This document shows, piece by piece, positions 22,841-30,202 of a DNA stretch of 64,000 nt. The translations under genes and the position numbers were made by a program. This DNA is from Treponema sp. (GTDB taxonomy: Bacteria; Spirochaetota; Spirochaetia; Treponematales; Treponemataceae). Location: positions 1 through 64,000 of the forward strand of contig JAEDCT010000007.1 of the NCBI GenBank assembly GCA_016294035.1. Reading direction: 5' to 3'. Position 1 is the stretch's first letter. Each line of letters starts with the position of its first letter. The notes beneath the pieces were generated by a model, which ran no database searches, had not been told where the DNA came from, and saw only the letters and a list, made by a program, of their open reading frames with translations.

Positions 22841-22900
22841 AAGTTTGCAACGCAAACTTTAAGTAAGATAAAGCCGCGCTATTTTAGCGGTTTTATCTTA
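22841..22900 (-). promoter_or_regulatory. Two-hairpin leader of the anti-sigma gene
   Basis: Between the sigma and anti-sigma genes are AAGTTTGC-AAC-GCAAACTT (22841-22859, perfect 8-bp stem) and TAAGATAAAGCCGC/GCGGTTTTATCTTA (22864-22877 with 22887-22900, one G-U). No U-run follows the first one on the minus strand. The order (long stem, then TGCGTTGCA-type stem, then ribosome-binding site) repeats the glnA leader. They may tune sigma to anti-sigma expression. Confidence 0.55.
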
Positions 22901-22923
22901 CACACCTTTGTCCATTCTTAGGA

Positions 22924-23499
22924 TTATCCATTTAAATTTTTCAGTTTTGTCGCAAGAATTTTCTTTGCTCTGAAAATATTCGACTTTATTGTGTTAACAG
23001 GAAAACCAGTAATGACACTTATTTCCTCGTGACTCATCCCATAGAAAAAATACATATCCACGCAGACAGCATATTTTTCCGGCAACTGCCCAACGGCTTC
23101 CTTTACGGATTCTTTTGTAAGCTGAAAAATCTGTTCCTGTTCCGGAGTTCTGATTTGGGATGGAATTTCATCATCCTCAGAAATACTTTCATATATCTTT
23201 TTTCTTTTCTTCGAATTAATTGCAGTTGTGTATGCGATTCTGACAAGCCAGGTTGAAAAGGCACTTTCCTGACGAAATTCTTTTATTGATGAAAATGCCT
23301 TTATGAAAACATCCTGAACAAAATCTTCCACGTCCTGAGCATTTGAAAAGAAACCTCTTCCATGTGCCTCGATTTTCTTCACGTGCATTCTGAATAGTTG
23401 AGAAAATGCGTCCTGGTTTCCCTCACAAGCATCTTTCACAAGCTTGGATTCCTTTCGACGCTGAATTATTTTTTCGATTGAATCAGCTATCCTGGGCAT
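22924..23499 (-). CDS. ECF-type RNA polymerase sigma factor
   Basis: 191 residues. Region 2 spans about 22-95 (ACEGNQDAFSQLFRMHVKKI, DVEDFVQDVFIKAFSSI, SAFSTWLVRIAYTTAIN) and region 4 about 130-188 (AVGQLPEKYAVCVDMYFFYG, MSHEEISVITGFPVNTIKSN, IFRAKKILATKL). There is no region 3, as expected for the group. The middle gene of three on the minus strand: small membrane protein, sigma, anti-sigma. An 8-bp inverted repeat sits just before its start. No Shine-Dalgarno is evident. Confidence 0.93.
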   Translation of the reverse strand: MPRIADSIEKIIQRRKESKLVKDACEGNQDAFSQLFRMHVKKIEAHGRGFFSNAQDVEDFVQDVFIKAFSSIKEFRQESAFSTWLVRIAYTTAINSKKRKKIYESISEDDEIPSQIRTPEQEQIFQLTKESVKEAVGQLPEKYAVCVDMYFFYGMSHEEISVITGFPVNTIKSNIFRAKKILATKLKNLNG

Positions 23500-23514
23500 T
23501 GGTTTTAGTGTAAT

Positions 23515-23537
23515 TGTCCCTTCAAGTTAAAGGGACA
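23515..23537 (-). promoter_or_regulatory. Inverted repeat TGTCCCTT/AAGGGACA before the sigma gene
   Basis: A perfect 8-bp stem with a 7-bp spacer (TGTCCCTT-CAAGTTA-AAGGGACA on the plus strand) fills the 44-bp gap between the membrane gene and the sigma start. It could be an operator or an RNA hairpin. No T-run follows, so it is not a terminator. Confidence 0.5.
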
Positions 23538-23543
23538 CTCCAA

Positions 23544-23879
23544 TTACTTTTCTGATTTGAAATTGATCTTAAAGAAAATAATCAGCATGAAACCAATAAT
23601 AAACGGAATAAGACCACCAAGAATATTCCAGGAAACTGGTTCAATTATAATGAAAAGAGCTGAAAGAACTCCGCCCACACCAAGAAGACAAAGCCCCGCA
23701 AGAAGAGAAAATGCCTTGAGATTAAATTCAGTAGGCCTGTATGTATTGTTCTTGATGGCAAGTTTGTTTTCCGAATGTTTCCATAACATTGCAAAAAAAA
23801 TCAAAATTGCTGCCATTGTAATTCCAACTACTGGAATCAAAGCAATAATAACCTGTGTGGCTGCAGATAGGTTTTCCAT
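23544..23879 (-). CDS. Small membrane protein, first gene of the ECF operon
   Basis: 111 residues from ATG 23879, which has CGGAGAT upstream and starts MENLSAATQVIIALIPVVGI. Three or four hydrophobic helices are visible (residues about 8-32, 58-82 and 88-106), with a basic middle loop (KHSENKLAIKNNTYRPTEFN). The small size and helix pattern resemble the DUF6249-like membrane proteins often found with ECF sigma genes. It lies 44 bp upstream of the sigma gene on the same strand. Function unknown; it may take part in signal sensing or be a regulon member. Confidence 0.7.
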   Translation of the reverse strand: MENLSAATQVIIALIPVVGITMAAILIFFAMLWKHSENKLAIKNNTYRPTEFNLKAFSLLAGLCLLGVGGVLSALFIIIEPVSWNILGGLIPFIIGFMLIIFFKINFKSEK

Positions 23880-23950
23880 AAAAATATCTCCGTTATTAAT
23901 TTTTGACACGCACAATTTCAAATGGTTGCAAAAATCAATGGATTTGAAAA

Positions 23951-24823
23951 CTATTCTTCCAAACGCCTGTATTTCAATGGAGTAGTTCCCTTGTATTTAT
24001 GGAAGATTTTGATAAAATAGCTGAAATCCTTGAATCCGCATTTTCTGGATATATCCTGAAGTTTTTCATTTGATTCCCTAAGCATGGAGCAGGCACGATT
24101 CACGCGGAACCAGTTCAGGTATTCAACAGGAGCCTTGCCTGTCATTTCACGGAAAATCCTGCAGAAATACTTTGGAGAAAATCCCGCTGCATCAGCCATT
24201 TCTTCAAGTGAAATATCAGTGCTGTATTTTCTTCTCATCAAATCAAGAATAATCTCCAGTTTCTCAGTTCTTACACGTTTCTTTGCCGGAAGAATTTCTT
24301 TCTGGGTGTAGAGTTTATTCTTTTCAATCAAGCCAAAGATTACAAGAAGATATCCAGATGCAATTGATTCATATCCGGGTCGCTCAGACTGAAGGCATTC
24401 AAAAAAACTGTTCACCACATTTAGAATGTCCTTCTGAGTTGAAGGAATCTTGTAATTGAGGGTAATTTCGCTTGATATAATTCTGTTGATAAAATTATCA
24501 GAGGCATATCCATGAAGCCTGATCATTTCAAGGTCAAATACAACTGATTCGTATTTGCATTCACCCTTATCTTCTGCATCGCCATGAATTATTCTTGGTG
24601 GAAGAATTGCTATGTCACCCTGATTAAACTGAATCTCACTTTCCGCAATGCACAGATTATATGTTCCCGAAAGGATTCTTATGATTTCAAATTCCGTGTG
24701 CCAGTGAATCCACAGATCATAGAACGGATTGGATGTGTTACAGTAATTATACTGCATCGGAAACAAAACAGTTCCACGCTGCTGAGTCTCTTTTACAGGT
24801 TCTACGATTTCCATTTCTTTCAT
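23951..24823 (-). CDS. AraC-family transcriptional regulator with cupin sensor
   Basis: 290 residues from ATG 24823. I choose this start, rather than the one at 24871, because TATAAT lies 7 bp before it, giving a leaderless transcript. The N-terminal cupin domain has PFYDLWIHWHTEFEIIRILS near 33-52 and FNQGDIAILPPRIIHG near 66-82, a sugar-sensor type of fold. The C-terminus holds two helix-turn-helix motifs (DISLEEMADAAGFSPKYFCR and LQDISRKCGFKDFSYFIKIF). Regulators of this class usually control carbohydrate uptake, but no transport genes are adjacent. Confidence 0.92.
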   Translation of the reverse strand: MKEMEIVEPVKETQQRGTVLFPMQYNYCNTSNPFYDLWIHWHTEFEIIRILSGTYNLCIAESEIQFNQGDIAILPPRIIHGDAEDKGECKYESVVFDLEMIRLHGYASDNFINRIISSEITLNYKIPSTQKDILNVVNSFFECLQSERPGYESIASGYLLVIFGLIEKNKLYTQKEILPAKKRVRTEKLEIILDLMRRKYSTDISLEEMADAAGFSPKYFCRIFREMTGKAPVEYLNWFRVNRACSMLRESNEKLQDISRKCGFKDFSYFIKIFHKYKGTTPLKYRRLEE

Positions 24824-24830
24824 GATAAAA

Positions 24831-24858
24831 ATTATATCACTTTTATTATATTTCACAA
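24831..24858 (-). promoter_or_regulatory. Promoter of the AraC regulator, leaderless arrangement
   Basis: On the minus strand TTGTGA (24853-24858), a 16-bp spacer and TATAAT (24831-24836) end 7 bp before ATG 24823, so transcription should begin at or next to the start codon. Confidence 0.55.
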
Positions 24859-24962
24859 GAAAATATGCCATTTATTTTATAATTTTATTATGTTTTCAGA
24901 TTTTACCGTAAGAAAAGTCAAAAAACTGCGGCATTTTTGGTTCCATTCAGAAGTTTTTCTGC

Positions 24963-24968
24963 TATATT
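24963..24968 (+). promoter_or_regulatory. -10 box TATATT six bases before ATG 24975
   Basis: TATATT followed by CTTAGT and ATG. There is no Shine-Dalgarno, and the -35 region is weak, so a leaderless transcript is likely. Confidence 0.45.
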
Positions 24969-24974
24969 CTTAGT

Positions 24975-25400
24975 ATGACAACAGTTATCTTAGCTGCCGC
25001 AGCATTCATTATACTGGTTCTTCTTCTAAACATGTTCATTAACTGGAAAGCTACGGAAAATGACAGGAAAACAAGAAAATCCATGGCTAACAGGAAAAAA
25101 AATGCCCGGACAAAGGGTCTTTTGGTTTCTTGCCCCCTATGCAATACCGATTTGCTGCCAGGCGAGGATCTGGTAAGCCGTGTTTACCGCCCTATGAATG
25201 TTCCTCACCAGCTTTGCACCATAAGCGGATGCCCCCACTGCTACCCTGTCCCTGAACCAGGAAAAAAACGTGAATGCCCCGTGTGCCACAAAGAAGTTCC
25301 CCTTGAAAACGGCCATCTGGTAACCCGCCTCTTTAACAAATCCGACGGAAAAAAACACGTAATAGTCACCGGCTGCACGGAATGCTGCAAAAGCAAGTAA
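24975..25400 (+). CDS. Membrane-anchored zinc-ribbon-like protein
   Basis: 141 residues. An N-terminal helix (TVILAAAAFIILVLLLNMFI) anchors a basic linker (NDRKTRKSMANRKKNARTKG). The rest has several Cys pairs: CPLCNTDLLPGE near 53, CTISGCPHC near 81, CPVCHKEVPLENGH near 101 and a terminal GCTECC. This looks like two zinc ribbons in a cytoplasmic domain. The gene is monocistronic, upstream of the flaB leader. I do not recognise the family and cannot assign a role. The start is supported by the -10 box six bases upstream. Confidence 0.75.
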   Translation: MTTVILAAAAFIILVLLLNMFINWKATENDRKTRKSMANRKKNARTKGLLVSCPLCNTDLLPGEDLVSRVYRPMNVPHQLCTISGCPHCYPVPEPGKKRECPVCHKEVPLENGHLVTRLFNKSDGKKHVIVTGCTECCKSK

Positions 25401-25602
25401 AATACCTCTCAAATTTCATGTCTGACCGGTAAAATTCTTCATTTCTGAACCTTATTTTTCATGTTTTTTCAAGTTTTATTAACTATTTTTTTAACTTCAA
25501 AGCCCATAAATAAGGCATTTCTAAAAAAAAATCAAAAAATTTTCAAAAAAAATCAAAAATTCTGCTAAAGTCCCCACACCCGATACCGACATATAAAATA
25601 TA

Positions 25603-25678
25603 GGGTGGAAACCCAAAGGGGCGGTGAGCAAAGGATTGCTTACTTGGAACTCTAAAAATCTTAACCTAGAATAGGAGA
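25603..25678 (+). promoter_or_regulatory. Structured flaB leader with GGA hairpin loops (CsrA-type target)
   Basis: Hairpin 1 is GGGT-GGAA-ACCC (25603-25614). Hairpin 2 is GTGAGCAA-AGGA-TTGCTTAC (25624-25643, 8 bp with one G-U) enclosed by CCAA/TTGG. The Shine-Dalgarno AGGAGA is at 25673-25678. GGA in two hairpin loops plus GGA in the ribosome-binding site is the known layout of CsrA-repressed flagellin leaders. The remaining 25401-25600 is AT-rich; TAAAGTCC...CCGATA near 25566-25585 resembles sigma-28 boxes but the spacing is too short. Confidence 0.55.
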
Positions 25679-25685
25679 TAAAATT

Positions 25686-26546
25686 ATGGTTATTAATCAC
25701 AACATGAGTGCAATGTTTGCACAGCGTTCAGAAGGTATCACTGAATTGAACAATCAGAAGAACATGGAAAAGCTTTCTTCTGGTATGAAAATCAACCGCG
25801 CTGGAGACGATGCTTCAGGACTCGCAGTTTCTGAAAAGATGCGCTCACAGATTCGTGGTTTGAACCAGGCTTCTACTAACGCAAAGAATGGTATTTCTTT
25901 CATTCAGACAACTGAAGGTTACCTCCAGGAAACTGAAGACATCATTCAGCGCATTCGTGAGCTTGCTGTTCAGTCTTCAAACGGTATTTATACTGATGAA
26001 GATCGTATGCAGATTCAGGTTGAAGTTTCTTCACTCATCGCTGAAGTTGACCGCATCGCTTCTTGCGCACAGTTCAATGGTATGAACATGCTCACAGGTC
26101 GCTTTGCTCGCCCAACTGGTGAAAACAATGTTACTGGTTCTATGTGGCTCCACATTGGTGCAAACATGGATCAGAGAACACAGGTATTCATCGGAACAAT
26201 GAGTGCTGCTGCTCTTGGATTGAGAGCTGTAGGAACAGAAGAGATTATGACTCTTGAAACTCCAGATGAAGCAAACCGCGCAATTGGTACTCTTGATGAA
26301 GCTATCAAGAAGATCAACAAGCAGCGTGCTGACCTTGGTGCTTACCAGAACCGTCTCGAAATGACAGTTGTAGGACTTGATGTTGGTGCAGAAAACCTCC
26401 AGGCATCTGAATCACGCATCCGTGATACAGACATGGCTAAGGAAATGGTTGACTTCACAAAGAACCAGGTTCTTACTCAGGCTGGTACAGCTATGCTCGC
26501 ACAGGCAAATCAGTCTTCACAGAACGTTCTTTCACTTATTCGCTAG
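25686..26546 (+). CDS. flaB: Core periplasmic flagellin FlaB
   Basis: 286 residues, the standard spirochaete FlaB length. The N-terminal D0/D1 part begins MVINHNMSAMFAQRSEG and continues MEKLSSGMKINRAGDDASGL and ISFIQTTEGYLQETEDIIQR; the C-terminal D1/D0 part has NLQASESRIRDTDMAKEMVD and ends AQANQSSQNVLSLIR. FlaB polymerises into the core of the endoflagellum in the periplasm and has no signal peptide because it is exported by the flagellar system. Shine-Dalgarno AGGAGA is 7 bp from the ATG. A terminator follows directly, so it is a single-gene transcript. The leader suggests post-transcriptional control. Confidence 0.97.
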   Translation: MVINHNMSAMFAQRSEGITELNNQKNMEKLSSGMKINRAGDDASGLAVSEKMRSQIRGLNQASTNAKNGISFIQTTEGYLQETEDIIQRIRELAVQSSNGIYTDEDRMQIQVEVSSLIAEVDRIASCAQFNGMNMLTGRFARPTGENNVTGSMWLHIGANMDQRTQVFIGTMSAAALGLRAVGTEEIMTLETPDEANRAIGTLDEAIKKINKQRADLGAYQNRLEMTVVGLDVGAENLQASESRIRDTDMAKEMVDFTKNQVLTQAGTAMLAQANQSSQNVLSLIR

Positions 26547-26573
26547 TGAATCTGCGTAAAGCTGCATAGACTA

Positions 26574-26609
26574 AAAAAGCTCTTCCTTTTGTGGAGGGCT
26601 TTTTTTTTG
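26574..26609 (+). terminator. Rho-independent terminator of flaB
   Basis: AAAGCTCTTCC and GGAGGGCTTT pair (one bulge) around TTTTGT and are followed by a run of about eight T, 28 bp past the flaB stop. Confidence 0.85.
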
Positions 26610-26640
26610 CCTTCATTATAAACCAACTATTTTTTAAGAC

Positions 26641-27405
26641 ATGAATCCATCTAACGAACTGATTATTTTTTTCCAGGAACTCATTCCATTCGAGAATACA
26701 CAGCTTGCATTTGAAATCATCAAATATGCCTTCCTGACATTTGTAGGAATTCTTATGGGGTTCGTTGCATCCAGAATCGTAATGATAAAGCTCGAACAGC
26801 ATAGCCTTAACAAGTTTGCACGAAAGATGGAATCACTTCTTAATACAGACTGCAATGGTCTCATAAAAAAATGTGCCTCACTTGGCCATATAATTGATGA
26901 ACACACAAACCGAAATAGGAACTCACAAAAAGTCAGCAACCTTGTCTACATGATTTCCCGAAATCTCAATCTTGATGACACTCAGTGCCTTTTCAATACT
27001 TGTGCTGCCATGATTTATGATGTTGGATTCCTGGACATAGATTCTGCCCTGTTCCACTCTGACATTCTTTCATCAGAAGAGAAACAAAGCTTTCCCCTCC
27101 ACGTTTCTGAATGGTCGCTGGAAATGGAAATTCCTGAAGAAACAAAAAGCATTTTTGAAAATGCAATAAAATATCACCACGAAAATGAAGACGGAACAGG
27201 ATATCCCAATAAATTTTTCGCAGACGAAATTCCCCTCATTGCAAAAATCATTCACCTTGCCGAAAGCTATGTTTCCCTCACCAGCAAACGAAACTGGCAC
27301 AAAGCCCTTTCTCCAAAAAGAGCAATAGATACATTGAACAAAAGAAAATCAATTTACAGCGAAGAAGTTTTTGAAAGCCTTAAAAAAATACTTTGCAAAC
27401 AATGA
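26641..27405 (+). CDS. Degenerate HD-GYP-like membrane protein
   Basis: 254 residues. One transmembrane helix lies at about 24-47 (EIIKYAFLTFVGILMGFVAS), followed by a linker and an HD-GYP-like domain. The family's HD pair is replaced (AAMIYDVGFLD, normally LHDIG), HxxxG has become HVSEWS, and the late Asp is Glu (HLAESYVSLTSKR, normally VADxYDALTS), whereas KYHHENEDGTGYP is well kept. Loss of the HD metal ligand argues against phosphodiesterase activity, so it may bind cyclic-di-GMP or protein partners instead. It lies behind flaB, but the flaB terminator separates them. Confidence 0.75.
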   Translation: MNPSNELIIFFQELIPFENTQLAFEIIKYAFLTFVGILMGFVASRIVMIKLEQHSLNKFARKMESLLNTDCNGLIKKCASLGHIIDEHTNRNRNSQKVSNLVYMISRNLNLDDTQCLFNTCAAMIYDVGFLDIDSALFHSDILSSEEKQSFPLHVSEWSLEMEIPEETKSIFENAIKYHHENEDGTGYPNKFFADEIPLIAKIIHLAESYVSLTSKRNWHKALSPKRAIDTLNKRKSIYSEEVFESLKKILCKQ

Positions 27406-27471
27406 AAAATTTTGCTATAAAAATACTTCCAGGATTCCTTAATCAATATTTCAAATCATTTTGAAAATTAC

Positions 27472-27500
27472 TTCACAAAGCATAAAAATCACATTACTAT
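27472..27500 (+). promoter_or_regulatory. Promoter of the lipoprotein gene, leaderless arrangement
   Basis: TTCACA (27472-27477), a 17-bp spacer and TACTAT (27495-27500) end six bases before ATG 27507. There is no Shine-Dalgarno, so the transcript should start at the start codon. Confidence 0.6.
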
Positions 27501-27506
27501 TGTTTC

Positions 27507-28655
27507 ATGAAAAAAACATTTCTTGTCCTGGGAACAGTTCTTCTTCTGACATGCACATCCTGCAGCAAAAATCAAAAAACAGCTGAAGTTGAAGTTATTT
27601 CTCCAACCGTGCCACATCAATGGTATTATTTTTCCGGAACTGAAATAAAGGAAACGGACAAACCGGAAAACACTCCAGAAGTAATGGGAAAGCCATGGAC
27701 AGAAGCAACACGCATTTCCAGTGCAGCAAGTCTTATTCCATCAAAAGAAAACAGAAACTACAAATACAGTGCATTTGCCATTCTGAACAAAGTTGGACTC
27801 ATCTGCTTTGATTCAGACAACTTTGAGATTTCAAGGGATATTTCAATTTTCACCAGAGAAAGCGCCGACTCCCTTGTTTTCAGTGACGGATGCCCTTTAT
27901 TCTATCTATACAGAAGCACCTTCTTCAACAATGATCTTTTTTCTAACCAGAACATAATTTCAGAAGCAAGACCCTTTCTTGTTCTGTTCAACCAGGATGC
28001 AAGAATTTTTTTCCCCCTTGTTTCATACAAAAACCTGAATCTGGACAACACAGACCAGGTAACAAAAGTGATCTGGAACGGAAGCAAATGGGCCTGTTCT
28101 GCAAAAAAACAAATCGACAAGGGAGTTGAATTCTCATACTTTTTCTGGGAACCACAAATTCCACTTGCCAACTTAAATCCAGCCATGGGTCAGGAAACAT
28201 TTCTCTTCAAATCAATGACCGAAGAAGAATTCAAAAAAGTTGGAATGCCAAAATCATTCCGAAAGGCACCTGCTGAACTAAAATCATTACTAAAATCAAT
28301 TCCTGATGACTTTCCGTTTTTTGTTTGCTGGAGAGATGAAAGCGGAACTTCCGGTGACTATTATTTTCAGGAAGGAAATGATGATGAACCCCTGGATGCC
28401 CGCGGACTTGTTGCACCACTTTCAAAATACAATGCCGTAATTTTTAAGGACGGAACCACTTACGCAAGCAGATCTTCTGATCCGGAAAAACCAGTTGCAT
28501 TCAGGCTTCCAAAACTTTCTGAATCATTTACCTATGGGGAATTCTGTATTTCAGGAGACACACTTTACGTTTCGTGGGAAGAATCAGACTTCTATGTTGT
28601 AAAGCGTGCCGGTTTCCTGAAAGTAAATCTAGCGGATATTTTCAAGCTTAGCTAA
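27507..28655 (+). CDS. Putative lipoprotein, unknown function
   Basis: 382 residues. The signal peptide ends in a lipobox (LLLTCTSC, Cys near 19), so it should be lipid-anchored. The mature part has no repeat and looks beta-rich; segments such as WYYFSGTEIKETDK, LVFSDGCPLFYLYR, VIWNGSKWACS and FVCWRDESGTSGDYYFQEG suggest a propeller-like or sandwich fold with paired W/Y strands. No known family is recognised. It converges with the oligopeptide-binding protein gene, overlapping it by 27 bp at the 3' ends. The start is backed by the promoter at 27472-27500. Confidence 0.75.
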   Translation: MKKTFLVLGTVLLLTCTSCSKNQKTAEVEVISPTVPHQWYYFSGTEIKETDKPENTPEVMGKPWTEATRISSAASLIPSKENRNYKYSAFAILNKVGLICFDSDNFEISRDISIFTRESADSLVFSDGCPLFYLYRSTFFNNDLFSNQNIISEARPFLVLFNQDARIFFPLVSYKNLNLDNTDQVTKVIWNGSKWACSAKKQIDKGVEFSYFFWEPQIPLANLNPAMGQETFLFKSMTEEEFKKVGMPKSFRKAPAELKSLLKSIPDDFPFFVCWRDESGTSGDYYFQEGNDDEPLDARGLVAPLSKYNAVIFKDGTTYASRSSDPEKPVAFRLPKLSESFTYGEFCISGDTLYVSWEESDFYVVKRAGFLKVNLADIFKLS

Positions 28656-30188
28656 ATTAGGAATCTTAAGCTTGGGCAGGCTCTTGATATACAGATATTT
28701 TAACGGATGCAAATCAAGGGCATTTTTCTGCCATCCGCCAATTTCTTCTGTGTTGATCAGATTTGCACTGATTGGATGAGAGATTGGAATAATTTCCGAG
28801 TCATCAAGAAGAATCTGTTCTGCCCGTGACATAAGCTTATACTGTTCCTGAATCGAATCCAGGCGGGATGCTTCCAGAAGAAGATTGTCAAACTCCTCAT
28901 TCTTGTATCCGGCTACATTCAAAGTTGAATTGGATCTGAACAATTCAAGAAATGCCAGCGGATCAGCAAAATCACCAATCCATGAATAATAGAACAAATC
29001 CGCATTCCACTGTTCAATCGATGAATTGTATCTTTCTGTCAAAGTAGTCTGAAGAATGAGATCAACACCAAGAGGCTCCCAGCATTCCTTGAGAATCTTG
29101 CCCCAGTTTTTTATTGTATCTTCCGAGGAAATTGCAAAAACCAGCGGAATTTTTTCATCAAGAGGAATATTGTACTTTTCACGGGCTGCATTCATCATAT
29201 CAAGTGCATCCTGGCCGTCATAATCCGAGATTCCCTTTACTGAAGGATATCCTGTCAAAGGGTAAACCAGTGTCTGAGCCTGAACTGTATATCCGCCGCG
29301 AAGCTTGTCATAAGGAATGGCCTCAAGAAGTGCAGTTCTGAATTCCGCCTTATCCCATGGTGAATTTTTTGTCTTGAAAAACAGATACATGGTTGCAAAC
29401 TGGGGTGAAATTACAATTGAATCCTTGTTGATTATTTTAGAAGCCTCGGCATTTCCCATAACCCAGTCAGCTTCACCAACATTATACTTAAATGAATTTT
29501 CCGGATAGTCATTTGTGAGTTCAATCTTAATTCCCGGAATCTTTACATTCTCTGCATCCCAGTAATTCTCATTTTTCTTAAGAAGAACTATGTTATCCTT
29601 AATTGAATCAAGAACAAAGGCACCAGAATAAACTCCTTTTTTGGGACTTACGATTGAAAATGCATGATGACACAATATTTTTGGAAGATGACCTGCAGGT
29701 TCCCTGAGATGAACAACAACAGTTTTTTCATCGCGCACATCAATTCTTACCTTATCTGCAGTCCCCTTACCAGTTCTATATTCCTGGGCACCACTAATTG
29801 AATCAATCAGAGAAGCAAAAGGTGCATTTGGTGTTGCAAGAAGCTTCATCCATGAATCTTTTACAGTCTGTGCAGTAATACTTGATCCATCACTGAATTT
29901 TGCATTTTCCCTCAGGGTAAAAGTCCATCTCTTTTTATCACGGGAAGTCTTGTATGAAACACAAATTGCAGGCAGGGGATTGAGATTCATGGGATCATAA
30001 GAAAACAATCCTTCATATATTCCTGTAAAAAGCTGAGCTTCAGAAGTATAAGAGGCAGACATAGGATTCAGATCATACGAATGCAATGCTGAAATAATAT
30101 TAATCTGTCTTTGAGGAGGTAAATCTTGAGCGAGCAAATTTCCAACCAGTAAAACACCTGATACCAAAGCCAATAAATTTTTCTTCAA
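28629..30188 (-). CDS. Oligopeptide ABC transporter substrate-binding protein (SBP_bac_5)
   Basis: 519 residues with a signal peptide (MKKNLLALVSGVLLVGNLLA, before QDL). The cluster signature is LNPLPAICVSYKTSRDKKRW with TFTLRENAKFSDGSSITAQT near 75-110, and later PYDKLRGGYTVQAQTLVYPL and VDLILQTTLTERYNSSIEQW are typical of OppA/DppA. It lacks a lipobox, so it should be a soluble periplasmic binder. No permease or ATPase genes lie nearby, so it works with a transporter encoded elsewhere or as an orphan sensor. The 30203 gene ends 14 bp upstream on the same strand, suggesting an operon. Confidence 0.92.
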   Translation of the reverse strand: MKKNLLALVSGVLLVGNLLAQDLPPQRQINIISALHSYDLNPMSASYTSEAQLFTGIYEGLFSYDPMNLNPLPAICVSYKTSRDKKRWTFTLRENAKFSDGSSITAQTVKDSWMKLLATPNAPFASLIDSISGAQEYRTGKGTADKVRIDVRDEKTVVVHLREPAGHLPKILCHHAFSIVSPKKGVYSGAFVLDSIKDNIVLLKKNENYWDAENVKIPGIKIELTNDYPENSFKYNVGEADWVMGNAEASKIINKDSIVISPQFATMYLFFKTKNSPWDKAEFRTALLEAIPYDKLRGGYTVQAQTLVYPLTGYPSVKGISDYDGQDALDMMNAAREKYNIPLDEKIPLVFAISSEDTIKNWGKILKECWEPLGVDLILQTTLTERYNSSIEQWNADLFYYSWIGDFADPLAFLELFRSNSTLNVAGYKNEEFDNLLLEASRLDSIQEQYKLMSRAEQILLDDSEIIPISHPISANLINTEEIGGWQKNALDLHPLKYLYIKSLPKLKIPNLAKLENIR

Positions 30189-30202
30189 TTTGTCTTCCTG
30201 CC

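Noticed and set aside
25566..25585. Canonical sigma-28 promoter for flaB
   Set aside because: TAAAG and CCGATA are both present, but only about 10 bp apart rather than the expected 15, so I do not call it.
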